Source: Pseudomonas mandelii (GTDB taxonomy: Bacteria > Pseudomonadota > Gammaproteobacteria > Pseudomonadales > Pseudomonadaceae). Taken from it: DNA of 64,000 nt. Of the stretch, positions 45,060 through 54,123 are shown in pieces. Numbering within the stretch: position 1 is the first letter of the stretch; every line of letters begins with the position of its first letter. The DNA is taken from assembly GCF_006438925.1 (NCBI RefSeq), contig NZ_RCZA01000017.1, positions 12,832 through 76,831 of the forward strand, read 5' to 3'. A model generated the notes under the pieces. The model was not told where the DNA came from. It worked only from the letters and a program-made list of their open reading frames with translations, and did not search any database. The position numbers were made by a program, and so were the translations under genes.

Positions 45060-46958
45060 TCAGGCGTTGGGCAGGAAACCGATGGAAACCCATGGCACGG
45101 CGATCAGCACGCCCAGGGCTACAACGAGTGCGCCGAGATACGGCCAGACCCGGCGCATGGCGCCGCTGGGGTCGACCTTGGCGATGGCGCAGGCGGCGTA
45201 GAAGCCCACGCCAAACGGGGGGGCGAACAAACCCAGGCCCATGGCGAAGATCGCGACCATGGCGTAATGCACGTCGTTGATGCCCATGGCCTTGGCAATC
45301 GGAAACAGCAGCGGCCCGAACAGCACGATGGCCGGGATGCCTTCGAGAAAACTGCCCAGAAGGATGAACGCCACGGCGGAGATGATCAAAAAGCCCATCG
45401 CGCCACCCGGCACCGTCGACATCACCTGCGCCAACTGGTGCGAGAAGCCTGACTGGGTCAATGCCCAGGCCATGGCGGTCGCGCTGCCGATGATGATCAG
45501 GATCGCGCCGGACAGCGAGGCAGTGCTGACCAGGATCGGATACAGCCGGCGCCAGTCAAAGCAGCGGTAGCACAGCAAGCCGACGATAAAGGTGTAGGCC
45601 ACGCCGATGGCGGCGACTTCGGTGGCGGTCGCGACCCCTTCAACCACCGCGGTGCGGATCACGAAGGGCAGGGCCAGTGCCGGTAACGCAACCAGCAGCG
45701 AGTGGCCGATTTCCTTGCCTGAGGCGCGTTTACCGGTGGAGGCCTCGCCTTTGCGGTTTTTCCACCAGATCACCGCTGCCATGGCGATGGCGCCCACCAC
45801 CGCCGGCATGAAACCACCGGTGAACAGGGCGGAAATCGACACGCCGGTCACCGAGCCGATCGTGATCAGTACCAGGCTCGGCGGAATGGTTTCCGACATC
45901 GCCCCGGAGGCATTGAGCATCGCCACCAGTTCGTTTTCATCCTCACCGCGTTTTTTCATTTCCGGAAACAGCGCCGGTGCGATGGCCGCCATGTCGGCAG
46001 CCTTGGAGCCGGAAATGCCGGAAATCAGGTAGATGGCCCCGATCAGCACATAAGACAGGCCGCCACGGACATGGCCGATCAACGAGCAAAGGAAGTGGAT
46101 CATCGCGCGAGCCATACCCATGGCTTCGATCAACGCACCCAAAAATACAAACAACGGGATGGCCAGCAAGATCAGGCTCGCCATGCCTTCGTCCATCCGG
46201 CCCACCACCAGGGTCAAGGGCGTGCCGGTCATGGTCGACAGATAAGCCACCGTGGCCAGGCCGAACGCCACCATGATCGGCACGCCGATCACGATCATCG
46301 CCATCACGCCGATCATGAAGAAAATGATCAGGTTCCAGTTACCCATCAGCAACATCCAGCCTTCAGCCACCCACAACAACGCGGCCAGGGAAGCCAGCAT
46401 CGCCACCGACACGGAGAAGTCGATCAACCGGGCGCTGGTCAGCAGACGCGCGACACAGGTCATCAGCATCAGGCTCAGACCGACCGCGATGGCGGACACG
46501 CGAAAGGCGTTAGGGATTTCAAGGGCGGCGGTGGTGATGATCCACTCGTCGCTGACGTACTCCCAGGCCGGCGTGAACAGCAACCCAATGAACGTGATGA
46601 CGATCACGGCGCCCAAGGTGTCGACAAAGGCGCGTTTTTCCAGCGGCAGCCGTCCGATGAACGAGGTCAGGCGCATGTGCTCGCCTCGACGCATCGCCAC
46701 CACTGAACCGAGCATCGCCAGCCAGAGAAACAGCAGCGAGGCCAGTTCGTCGCCCCAGACGATGGGTTGATTGAGCACGTAGCGCGAGAACACATTGCAA
46801 AACAGCAGCGTGACTTCGATCACCACCAGCAACGCCGCGCTGCCCTCGGTCAGCCAGCGCAGCCCGGTGTCCAAAGCGCGACCGAGGCGAAACGTAGTGG
46901 GGCGCGTGCTGAGTCCTTCAGCGGGAGAAACATCCGTCATTGGTATTTCGTTTTTCAT
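45060..46958 (-). CDS. Fused TRAP transporter permease (DctQ-DctM)
   Basis: 632 residues. The first ~190 residues form the small DctQ part with four helices (FCNVFSRYVLNQPIVWGDELA). The rest is DctM with about 12 helices (GVPIMVAFGLATVAYL, SGSKAADMAAIAPALFPEM, PPSLVLITIGSVTGVS). It imports organic acids with a Na+ or H+ gradient. Fusion replaces the two separate subunits. It is adjacent (15 bp) to the binding-protein gene. Confidence 0.93.
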   Translation of the reverse strand: MKNEIPMTDVSPAEGLSTRPTTFRLGRALDTGLRWLTEGSAALLVVIEVTLLFCNVFSRYVLNQPIVWGDELASLLFLWLAMLGSVVAMRRGEHMRLTSFIGRLPLEKRAFVDTLGAVIVITFIGLLFTPAWEYVSDEWIITTAALEIPNAFRVSAIAVGLSLMLMTCVARLLTSARLIDFSVSVAMLASLAALLWVAEGWMLLMGNWNLIIFFMIGVMAMIVIGVPIMVAFGLATVAYLSTMTGTPLTLVVGRMDEGMASLILLAIPLFVFLGALIEAMGMARAMIHFLCSLIGHVRGGLSYVLIGAIYLISGISGSKAADMAAIAPALFPEMKKRGEDENELVAMLNASGAMSETIPPSLVLITIGSVTGVSISALFTGGFMPAVVGAIAMAAVIWWKNRKGEASTGKRASGKEIGHSLLVALPALALPFVIRTAVVEGVATATEVAAIGVAYTFIVGLLCYRCFDWRRLYPILVSTASLSGAILIIIGSATAMAWALTQSGFSHQLAQVMSTVPGGAMGFLIISAVAFILLGSFLEGIPAIVLFGPLLFPIAKAMGINDVHYAMVAIFAMGLGLFAPPFGVGFYAACAIAKVDPSGAMRRVWPYLGALVVALGVLIAVPWVSIGFLPNA

Positions 46959-46973
46959 GACCTTGTCTCCGGC

Positions 46974-48017
46974 TTAGGACAGTTGACCCGCGTACTGCTC
47001 CAATAAGCTCCAGGCTTCATCGCCGTACTTTTCTTTCCATTGGGTGTAGAAGCCTTTGGACTGCAAGTCAGCCCTGAACAATGAACGGTCGACTTTATTG
47101 AAGGTGATGCCATGGGCGGTCAGGGACGGCTCCAGGCTGGAGTTGAGATCGATCACCTGTTGACGCTGAACCAGCGCGGCAGCGTTGATTTGCCGGGAGA
47201 CGATTTCCTGCACGTCCGCCGGCAGTTTTGGAAAGGTCTTGCCCGAGGCGACGATCCAGAAACCGCCCCAGATGTGGTCGGTCATGGAGCAGTATTTCTG
47301 CACTTCATAGAAACGTGCGGCTTCGACCACCACCAGCGGGTTTTCCTGACCGTCGACCACTTTGGTTTGCAGCGCCGAGTAAGTTTCGTTGATGCTGATG
47401 CCGGTAGGGGAGGCGCCCAGGGCGCTGAACATGGAGGTCCACAACGGGCTGACCAGCACACGCAGTTTGAAACCGGCCAGGTCTTGCGGTGTGTAGATCG
47501 GCCGTGTCGAGCTGGTGATCTGGCGGAAGCCGTTGTTCCAGACTTTTTCCATCGGGATCAGGCCGACCTTCTCGGTCTTGGCGCGTACGTACTCGCCCAG
47601 CTTGCCGTCAAGCGCGGCCCAGACACTGTCGTAGTCCTTGAACGCGAACGGCATGCTTTCAATCGACATGGCCGGGACCAGTGTGGAGAGAATCGCGCCT
47701 GGCAATGGAATGAAATCGATGGCACCGGCGCGCACCTGGGAGAGCATGTCGGTGTCGCCGCCCATGGCGCCGTTGGCGTACACCTGCAGGTCCACGGCGC
47801 CGTTGGTTTCGGCCTTGATGGCTAGCGAAGCCGCCTTCATTTGTATGTTCAGCGGATGGGTGTCGGGCAGGCTGCTGGTGTAGCGCAACACAATGGGTTT
47901 GGTCGCGGCGAAGACGCTGGAAGGCAGCAGGTTGGCGGCGAATGCGCCACCGACGGTGACGCCGGCAGACACTAGAAATGATCGGCGGCTGACGGCCTCG
48001 GTCAAGATACGGCTCAT
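46974..48017 (-). CDS. TRAP transporter solute-binding protein (DctP type)
   Basis: About 347 residues. An N-terminal Tat-like signal (SRRSFLVSAGVTVGG) precedes a DctP fold: VLRYTSSLPDTHPLN, GFKLRVLVSPLW with the conserved Arg that binds a carboxylate, and ENPLVVVEAARFYEVQKY. The substrate is thus probably an organic acid. ATG 48017 is chosen; a GTG nine bases upstream falls in its ribosome-binding site aaggtg. A REP pair separates it from the CoA-transferase gene. Confidence 0.92.
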   Translation of the reverse strand: MSRILTEAVSRRSFLVSAGVTVGGAFAANLLPSSVFAATKPIVLRYTSSLPDTHPLNIQMKAASLAIKAETNGAVDLQVYANGAMGGDTDMLSQVRAGAIDFIPLPGAILSTLVPAMSIESMPFAFKDYDSVWAALDGKLGEYVRAKTEKVGLIPMEKVWNNGFRQITSSTRPIYTPQDLAGFKLRVLVSPLWTSMFSALGASPTGISINETYSALQTKVVDGQENPLVVVEAARFYEVQKYCSMTDHIWGGFWIVASGKTFPKLPADVQEIVSRQINAAALVQRQQVIDLNSSLEPSLTAHGITFNKVDRSLFRADLQSKGFYTQWKEKYGDEAWSLLEQYAGQLS

Positions 48018-48085
48018 GATGTTCACCTTATTGTTTTTGTAGTTGTTCTAAAAAACAGCGAATCAGTTAAGTGAACGCTGCTCCT

Positions 48086-48175
48086 TGTGGGAGCGAGCCT
48101 GCTCGCGATGAGGTCGTCAGACTCGATATCTATGTTGACTGACCCACCGCATTCGCGAGCAGGCTCACTCCCGCA
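48086..48175. repeat. REPIN-type pair (tgggagcgagc family)
   Basis: tgtgggagcgagcctgctcg ... cgagcaggctcactcccgca within the catabolic operon, between the DctP start and the CoA-transferase stop. It could attenuate transcription or set different mRNA stability for the two halves. Confidence 0.85.
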
Positions 48176-48183
48176 GGTTTGCG

Positions 48184-49389
48184 TTACGCCAGTGCCACGA
48201 CGGCCTGGCTTCGAATCAACTCGTCGATTTCATCTTCCGCGTAGCCGCTTTCTTTCAGCACTTCACGGGTGTGTTCACCGAGCAGCGGGGCATGCCGACT
48301 GGTCGGCGGCGCGGCGTTGTCCATGTCGGAGAAATGAATCGGCAGGCCCATGCCGCGTACCCGGCCTTCGGTCGGGTGCTGGGTCTCGACGACCATTCCG
48401 CGTGCTTCGGTTTGCGGATGAGCCAGCGCCGCCGCGATATCGAGGACCGGCCCGGCCGGCAGGCCGAGGCTGTCGAACAGCACCATCCATTCATCCGTGG
48501 TGCGCGCGACCAGGACTTCGTTGAGGATTTCCACCAGGGCCAGACGGTGCTCCATGCGCAACGCGTTACTGGCGAAGCGTGGGTCGGCTTCGAGTTGTGG
48601 CACGGCGAGCGCCTCGACCAGCCGTTCGTAGTTGGCCTGGTTGGCGGCACCAATGTTGATCCAGCCGTCTGCGGTGCGGAACACCTGATACGGCGCGCTG
48701 GTGGAGTTGGCCGAACCCATCTTCGGCAGGATGGTGCCGTCGGCGAAATATGCCGCCGCTGGCCAGTACATCTGTTGCAGACCGGCTTCGAACAGCGAGG
48801 TGTCGACCATCTGCCCCAGCCCGGTTTTCTGCTTGGCGGCGTACGCTGCGCAGATGCCGAGGGCGGCGAGAATGCCGGAGTTGATGTCAGCGACTGGCGA
48901 ACCGGCCTTGACCGGCTCGCGCCCGGCTTCACCGGTCATGCTCATCATGCCGCTCATGCCCTGGGCGATCAGGTCGAAGCCGCCTTTCTCGCCGAACGGC
49001 CCGCTGCGCCCGTAACCGGAGATCGCGCAGTAGATCAGCCCTGGATTGAGGGTTTTCAGCGTTTCATAGCCCAGGCCGAATTTCTCCATGGTGCCGGCAC
49101 GGAAGTTTTCCGTCACCACATCGGCGTCCATCAAGAGGCGGCGCAACACGTCGCGCCCGCCCTCGGTTTTCAGGTTCAGGCCAATACCGCGTTTGTTGCG
49201 GTTCACCACCATGAACGAAGCCGATTCACCGCTGGCCATGATCGGCGAGAAGCGGCGCGAATCATCACCGCCCGGGACTTTCTCGACTTTCACCACGTCA
49301 GCGCCCATGTCGGCCAGCATCATTCCGCACACTGGGCCGGACATGATGTGAGCCAGTTCTACCACGCGCATTCCTGTCAGCGGTCCCAT
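48184..49389 (-). CDS. Class III (CaiB/BaiF) CoA-transferase
   Basis: 401 residues. Family III signature at the N-terminus (MRVVELAHIMSGPVCGMMLA, DVVKVEKVPGGDD) with NRNKRGI and the catalytic Asp in AGSPVADI (D168). It moves CoA between carboxylic acids, probably activating the imported acid. ATG 49389 follows aagggg; it starts one base after the stop of the hydratase gene, so the two are coupled. Confidence 0.92.
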   Translation of the reverse strand: MGPLTGMRVVELAHIMSGPVCGMMLADMGADVVKVEKVPGGDDSRRFSPIMASGESASFMVVNRNKRGIGLNLKTEGGRDVLRRLLMDADVVTENFRAGTMEKFGLGYETLKTLNPGLIYCAISGYGRSGPFGEKGGFDLIAQGMSGMMSMTGEAGREPVKAGSPVADINSGILAALGICAAYAAKQKTGLGQMVDTSLFEAGLQQMYWPAAAYFADGTILPKMGSANSTSAPYQVFRTADGWINIGAANQANYERLVEALAVPQLEADPRFASNALRMEHRLALVEILNEVLVARTTDEWMVLFDSLGLPAGPVLDIAAALAHPQTEARGMVVETQHPTEGRVRGMGLPIHFSDMDNAAPPTSRHAPLLGEHTREVLKESGYAEDEIDELIRSQAVVALA

Positions 49390-49390
49390 G

Positions 49391-50170
49391 TTATTTCCCC
49401 TTGAATTGTGGTTTGGCTTTCTCGATGAAAGCGTTCAGACCGATCTGAAAATCTTCGGTGTCGTAGCAGAAGTAACTCGCGTCAATCTGCTCGACGGTGG
49501 GTGCAACGCCGGCCTCAAGCTGGCGTGCGGCCTGGCGATGCCAGCGGGCGACGAGGGGCGCGCCATTGACGATGCGTTTGGCAGTGGCGAGGGTTTCGGA
49601 CTCGACCTCGGCATCAGGTACGACGCGGGTCACGAGGTTTTTTACGTAGGCGTCATGGGCGTCGAGGATGCGGCCTTCGAGAAGAATCTCCAGGGTCGTC
49701 GAGCGTCCTGCCAGCGCCACCAGACCGGCCATTTCGTCATACGACATGACCAGCCCCAGCTTGCCGACCGGCGCGCCGAAACGACTGGAGGTGCCGCAGA
49801 TACGCAGGTCGCACAGCGCAGCGATTTCCAGGCCACCGCCGACACACACGCCATGGATCATCGCGATCACCGGGTGCGGGCAGTCCACGACTGCACGCAT
49901 GGCCGCCGAGGTGATCTCGGCATAGACCCGGGCCTGTGCTGCGTTGGCGCGTACCGTCGGAAACTCGCTGACATCGGCGCCGGCGGCGAAGGCTTGTTCG
50001 CCGGCGCCGCGCAACACGACGCAGCGCACGGTGGCGTCGGCGGACAACTCGGTCATGACATCACCCAGGTCCTGCCACATGGACAAGGTCAGGGCGTTCA
50101 TTTTTCCCGAGTGACTGAGGGTGACGATGGCAATGGATTCTTGCCGTTCGATAAGGACGGTGGGCTTCAT
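49391..50170 (-). CDS. Enoyl-CoA hydratase/isomerase-family protein
   Basis: 259 residues, crotonase fold: oxyanion-hole segments FAAGADVSEF (61-70) and HGVCVGGGLEIA (107-118). At the first catalytic-Glu position of classical hydratases there is Val (GAPVGKLGL, V135), so it may be an isomerase, lyase or hydrolase. Paired with the CoA-transferase. Confidence 0.9.
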   Translation of the reverse strand: MKPTVLIERQESIAIVTLSHSGKMNALTLSMWQDLGDVMTELSADATVRCVVLRGAGEQAFAAGADVSEFPTVRANAAQARVYAEITSAAMRAVVDCPHPVIAMIHGVCVGGGLEIAALCDLRICGTSSRFGAPVGKLGLVMSYDEMAGLVALAGRSTTLEILLEGRILDAHDAYVKNLVTRVVPDAEVESETLATAKRIVNGAPLVARWHRQAARQLEAGVAPTVEQIDASYFCYDTEDFQIGLNAFIEKAKPQFKGK

Positions 50171-50245
50171 GATTGTTCCGCTGGCGTCGAATCACGTTCG
50201 ACGCTGCGGCTGCCTCCTGATTTATTGTTGTTGGATAGCGGCGGT

Positions 50246-51385
50246 TTACAAAGACTGCGCAAGCATCGACAGGTAGTCCGCGGACGATGCTTCGCGGGGG
50301 TTGGTCTTGTGGCTGTGATCGTGCAATGCGCCTTCAACGATGCCGGCAAACAGGCTCTCATCGACGCCGATTTCGCTCAGGCGGGTCGGCAGGCCCAAGC
50401 GGCGGGTCATGTCCTCGATGGCCGTACCGATGTTTGCGTCGGCCTCAAGGCCCATGGCATGTCGCAGGCGTTCGAGCTTGCGTTCGTCGCGAACGGTCGG
50501 GGCGTTGGCGTTGAAGTCCACGACCGCTGGCAGAAAGATGGCGTTCAAGGTGCCGTGGTGCAGCTTCGGATTGATGCCGCCCAAGGCGTGGGACAGGCTG
50601 TGCACGCAGCCCAATCCCTTCTGAAAAGCGAGTGCGCCCTGCATCGACGCGCTCATCATGTTCATTCGCGCTTCGCGATCACCGGGTTCGGCGGTGGCGC
50701 GCTCGATGTGTTCCCAGGCACGCCACAGGCCGTCGAGGGCGATACCATCCGCCGCCGGGTTGAAGGCCGGCGCCATGAACGTCTCGATGCAATGAGCGAT
50801 CGCGTCCATGCCGGTGGCGGCGGTCAGCATCGGCGGCAGGCCCAGGGTCAGTTCGGGGTCGCAGATGGCCACGCGAGGCACCACATAAGGTGAGATGACG
50901 CCCACCTTGCGACCATCGTCGAGGATCAGGATGGCGCCTCGGCCGACTTCACTGCCGGTGCCCGCCGTGGTGGGAATGGCAATCAGCGGCGCGGTGGCAG
51001 AGGTGATGCGATCCAGCCCGCCTTCGATCACCGCAAAGCTGTGCAGAGGACCGTCGTGCGTGGCGCAGACAGCAACGCCTTTGGCCAGATCGATGGAAGA
51101 ACCACCGCCGACCGCGATGATGCCGTTGCACTCGTCGAGGTGGTATTGCGCCACGGCTTCACGTACGGCGTGCTCGTTAGGGTTGGACGGGGTGGCGTCG
51201 AAAATCGAAGGGGGAAGGCTGGCGCCGAGGGCCGCGATGACCTTGTCGACGATGCCGGCATTGCGCACGCCGATATCGGTGACGATCAGCGGCCGGGTAA
51301 TGCCCGCACGCTCGGCTTCGGCGGCCAGATGCTGCAGGCTGTCGTAGCCGAACTGGATCTTGGTGACGTAATTGATGAGGGACAT
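50246..51385 (-). CDS. Iron-containing alcohol dehydrogenase (group III)
   Basis: 379 residues. NAD-binding GGGSSIDLAKG, TTAGTGSEVGRG and metal-site histidines in HCIETFMAP and VHSLSHALGG...HHG. These enzymes act on lactaldehyde, 1,3-propanediol, 4-hydroxybutyrate or maleylacetate. First gene of the minus-strand block, divergent from the LysR gene by 175 bp. A paralogue lies at 58745-59911. Confidence 0.92.
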   Translation of the reverse strand: MSLINYVTKIQFGYDSLQHLAAEAERAGITRPLIVTDIGVRNAGIVDKVIAALGASLPPSIFDATPSNPNEHAVREAVAQYHLDECNGIIAVGGGSSIDLAKGVAVCATHDGPLHSFAVIEGGLDRITSATAPLIAIPTTAGTGSEVGRGAILILDDGRKVGVISPYVVPRVAICDPELTLGLPPMLTAATGMDAIAHCIETFMAPAFNPAADGIALDGLWRAWEHIERATAEPGDREARMNMMSASMQGALAFQKGLGCVHSLSHALGGINPKLHHGTLNAIFLPAVVDFNANAPTVRDERKLERLRHAMGLEADANIGTAIEDMTRRLGLPTRLSEIGVDESLFAGIVEGALHDHSHKTNPREASSADYLSMLAQSL

Positions 51386-51541
51386 GATTCACCACAAGTT
51401 ATACAGGATTGTTATTGTTGCAATCGGTCTGCGGCAGGAAGGCTTTCGCTCTTCGGTCAAACCCATTGCATTGCCTGGTTGTGGGGTGGACTATAGGGCC
51501 GTCGTGGCGAGCCTCGATACTGACAACTTTCGATACCTCTA

Positions 51542-51554
51542 TAACTTTTAGTTA
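51542..51554. promoter_or_regulatory. Candidate LysR operator overlapping the leader
   Basis: TAAC-N5-GTTA (a T-N11-A inverted repeat) just before the LysR start at 51561, in the divergent promoter region with the Fe-ADH gene. A site here would fit autorepression. Inferred from symmetry only. Confidence 0.35.
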
Positions 51555-51560
51555 ATCCTG

Positions 51561-52484
51561 ATGACGCCCTCACTCAATTCGATCATGTCCCGCCTGCACA
51601 TCAAGCAGCTGCGCTTGTTGATAGCCCTTGATGAACACGGCTCCTTGCTGGGCGCGGCCAAGCAGGTCGCGCTGACCCAGCCCGGCGCCAGCAAGGCGCT
51701 GCAAGAAATTGAAACCACGTTCGGCACCTCGCTGTTCACCCGTACTAACCGCGGGCTTGAGCCGAACGATGCCGGACGCTCGGTCATTCGTTACGCACGC
51801 TTGATCCAGACCGACCTCGCACACCTGCGCGAGGAGATCATCGGCATCATGAGCGGCGAGGGCGGACGGGTGTCCGTCGGCACCATCATGGGCGCTGTCC
51901 CGCTGCTGACCACCGCGATCAGCCGGGTCATTGCCGACCACCCGAAGCTGTCCATCGAGATCGTCGAAGACACCAGCGCCGCACTGCTCAGCCAGCTTGA
52001 CGCCGGGCGCCTCGACCTTGCGATCTGCCGCACGACCATCAGCACCACGCCCTACTTGTATGAGAGCTCGACCTTTGTCGAAGAAACCCTGGCGGTGATC
52101 GCCAGCACTCAGCATCCGTTCGCCTATGCCCGGCAGCTGTCGCTGAAGGACCTCGTGGATTACCGCTGGGTGGTCTATCGCGCCAACATGCCGATGCGTT
52201 TGCTGCTGGAACGCGAGTTTCACGAAGCCGACCTGCGTTTCCCGGTGCACCTGCTGGAAACCACGTCGGCGTTTGCCACCTTGTCGCTGCTTCAGGAAAA
52301 CCCGACCCTCGTCGCGCTGGTATCGACCGACGTGGCGAAGTTCTGCTCCGGCTACGGTTTCACCACCACGCTGCCGCTGCCCATCACCTCGCGCAGCGAA
52401 CCGTATGAACTGGTGTCGCGCAAAGGCGTGCCGGACTCGCCGGCAGCCAGGCTGTTACGTGAGGCATTGTTGAACCCCCTGTAG
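51561..52484 (+). CDS. LysR-family regulator of the catabolic block
   Basis: 307 residues. HTH at about 18-40 (LGAAKQVALTQPGASKALQ) and a ligand domain with GTIMGAVPLLTTAI. Clearly paralogous to the LysR at 57109-58038 (shared KQLRLLIALD, RYARLI, MGAVPLL, DLAICRT, DYRWVVY). Its TAG stop comes from a REP edge. Likely controls the divergent Fe-ADH operon. Confidence 0.93.
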   Translation: MTPSLNSIMSRLHIKQLRLLIALDEHGSLLGAAKQVALTQPGASKALQEIETTFGTSLFTRTNRGLEPNDAGRSVIRYARLIQTDLAHLREEIIGIMSGEGGRVSVGTIMGAVPLLTTAISRVIADHPKLSIEIVEDTSAALLSQLDAGRLDLAICRTTISTTPYLYESSTFVEETLAVIASTQHPFAYARQLSLKDLVDYRWVVYRANMPMRLLLEREFHEADLRFPVHLLETTSAFATLSLLQENPTLVALVSTDVAKFCSGYGFTTTLPLPITSRSEPYELVSRKGVPDSPAARLLREALLNPL

Positions 52485-52570
52485 GAGCTGCCGCAGGCTG
52501 CGATCTTTTGGCGGTGTTAAAAGAGACATAGAAACAAGATCGAAAGATCGCAGCCTGCGGCAGCTCCTAC
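52481..52570. repeat. REP-like palindrome (taggagctg family)
   Basis: gtaggagctgccgcaggctg ... cagcctgcggcagctcctac around a loop. Starts inside the last codons of the LysR gene and supplies its TAG. Confidence 0.82.
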
Positions 52571-52736
52571 AGGTCCTTGGGATAGTGCCCGGCTTTGCAG
52601 GCTCGCATTCGTGCGTTTTAGGAAAATTTGATTTGTGCCAGGCGCAGTGTTGGAAACGGATCAACGCCGCGATACTTCGCCGGGCTTTTGCCTGCCCAAT
52701 AATTGGCCCATGGATGGCCGTCGCGAGGTTAGAACA

Positions 52737-54077
52737 ATGAATGTGTCCAACCGACTTGCGCTCTTGATGACCACTGCCGCACTGCTCGCCGCGTGTGGTG
52801 AGTCTTCCAAATTGCCGTCTCAGGCCAGCGTCGGCCCGGCCCCGCAATTGCCTGAACCCACCACCTCGCTGATCCCTACGTTAAAGGTGTCCAAAGCAAT
52901 CGGCTGGGCAGGAAATGACATGCCCAAGGCACCTGCCGGTTTCAAAGTGACCGCGCTGGCCGAGAACCTCGATCACCCGCGCTGGGTGTATACGCTGCCC
53001 AATGGCGATGTCCTGGTTGCCGAGAGCAACCACCCGCCCATGCCGGAAGGGGCGACCGACGGAGGCACCGGCCCGATCGCCTGGGCAAAACGCACAGTCA
53101 TGGGTTTTGTGATGGGCCGTATTGGCGCTGATGCCCCCAGCGCCAATCGCATTACCTTGTTGCGCGATGCCGACGGTGATGGCCACGCGGAAGTCCGGAA
53201 GGTGTTCATGTCCGGCCTGACGTCGCCTTTTGGCATGGCATTGGTGGGCAATGAACTGTTTATTGCCAATGCCGACGCCCTGGTCAAAGTGCCTTACAGC
53301 ACGGGGCAAACCGAGGTGAGTGCAACGCCGATAAAAGTCACCGACCTGCCCGCAGGCATCAATCACCACTGGACCAAGAATGTCCTCGCCAACCCCGAGG
53401 GCTCCAAGCTTTACGTCACGGTAGGTTCCAACAGCAATGTCGGCGAGAACGGCCTTGATGCGGAAGAAGGGCGCGCGGCGATTTGGGAAGTTGACGTCAC
53501 AAGCGGCGACAAGCGCCTGTTCGCCAGTGGTCTGCGCAACCCCAATGGCCTGGCCTGGAAACCCGGCTCGACGCAGCTGTGGACTGTGGTCAATGAACGC
53601 GACGAAATCGGCAGCGACCTGGTGCCGGATTACCTGACGTCGGTGCAGGACGGCGCGTTCTACGGCTGGCCGTGGAGCTATTACGGTGCTCACGTCGACA
53701 TCCGCGTAGACCCGCCGCGTCCGGACAGGGTGGCCAAGGCCATCGCGCCGGACTACGCGCTGGGCACGCACGTCGCACCCTTGGGCCTGACGTTCTCTGA
53801 TGCCCGAGGCATGCCCGCTAATTTCGCCAATGGCGTGTTCGTCGGTGAGCACGGCTCTTGGAACCGTAACCCCCAGGCGGGCTATAAGGTGGTGTTCATC
53901 CCGTTCACCGACGGAAAGCCTTCAGGCATGCCGGTCGATTTTTTGACCGGTTTTCTCAATGCCGATGGCGAAGCCCAAGGGCGTCCGGTGGGCGTCACGC
54001 TTGACCAGAGCGGAGCGTTGTTGGTGGCCGATGATGTCGGGAACAAGGTTTGGCGTATCGCGATCGCCAAACCCTAG
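52737..54077 (+). CDS. PQQ-type soluble glucose/sorbosone dehydrogenase-like lipoprotein
   Basis: 446 residues. Lipoprotein signal with lipobox LLAAC (C about residue 20). Six-bladed propeller of the GSDH family: HPRWVYTLPNGDVLVAES, SGLRNPNGLAW, NERDEIGSDLVPDYL, GFYGWPWSYYG-like DGAFYGWPWSYYGAH, VGEHGSWNRNPQAGYKV. Oxidises sugars or other alcohols in the periplasm with PQQ. ATG 52737 is used; the upstream frame lacks a signal peptide. Preceded by 160 bp with no other gene. Confidence 0.9.
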   Translation: MNVSNRLALLMTTAALLAACGESSKLPSQASVGPAPQLPEPTTSLIPTLKVSKAIGWAGNDMPKAPAGFKVTALAENLDHPRWVYTLPNGDVLVAESNHPPMPEGATDGGTGPIAWAKRTVMGFVMGRIGADAPSANRITLLRDADGDGHAEVRKVFMSGLTSPFGMALVGNELFIANADALVKVPYSTGQTEVSATPIKVTDLPAGINHHWTKNVLANPEGSKLYVTVGSNSNVGENGLDAEEGRAAIWEVDVTSGDKRLFASGLRNPNGLAWKPGSTQLWTVVNERDEIGSDLVPDYLTSVQDGAFYGWPWSYYGAHVDIRVDPPRPDRVAKAIAPDYALGTHVAPLGLTFSDARGMPANFANGVFVGEHGSWNRNPQAGYKVVFIPFTDGKPSGMPVDFLTGFLNADGEAQGRPVGVTLDQSGALLVADDVGNKVWRIAIAKP

Positions 54078-54123
54078 AGATGGGGTAGGCCAGTTAGATG
54101 GATGCTGGATGAGCTACCGTCAT

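Noticed and set aside
49388..50893. 501-residue ORF opposite the hydratase and Fe-ADH genes
   Set aside because: Spans two real genes and the gap between them on the other strand; no domain signature.
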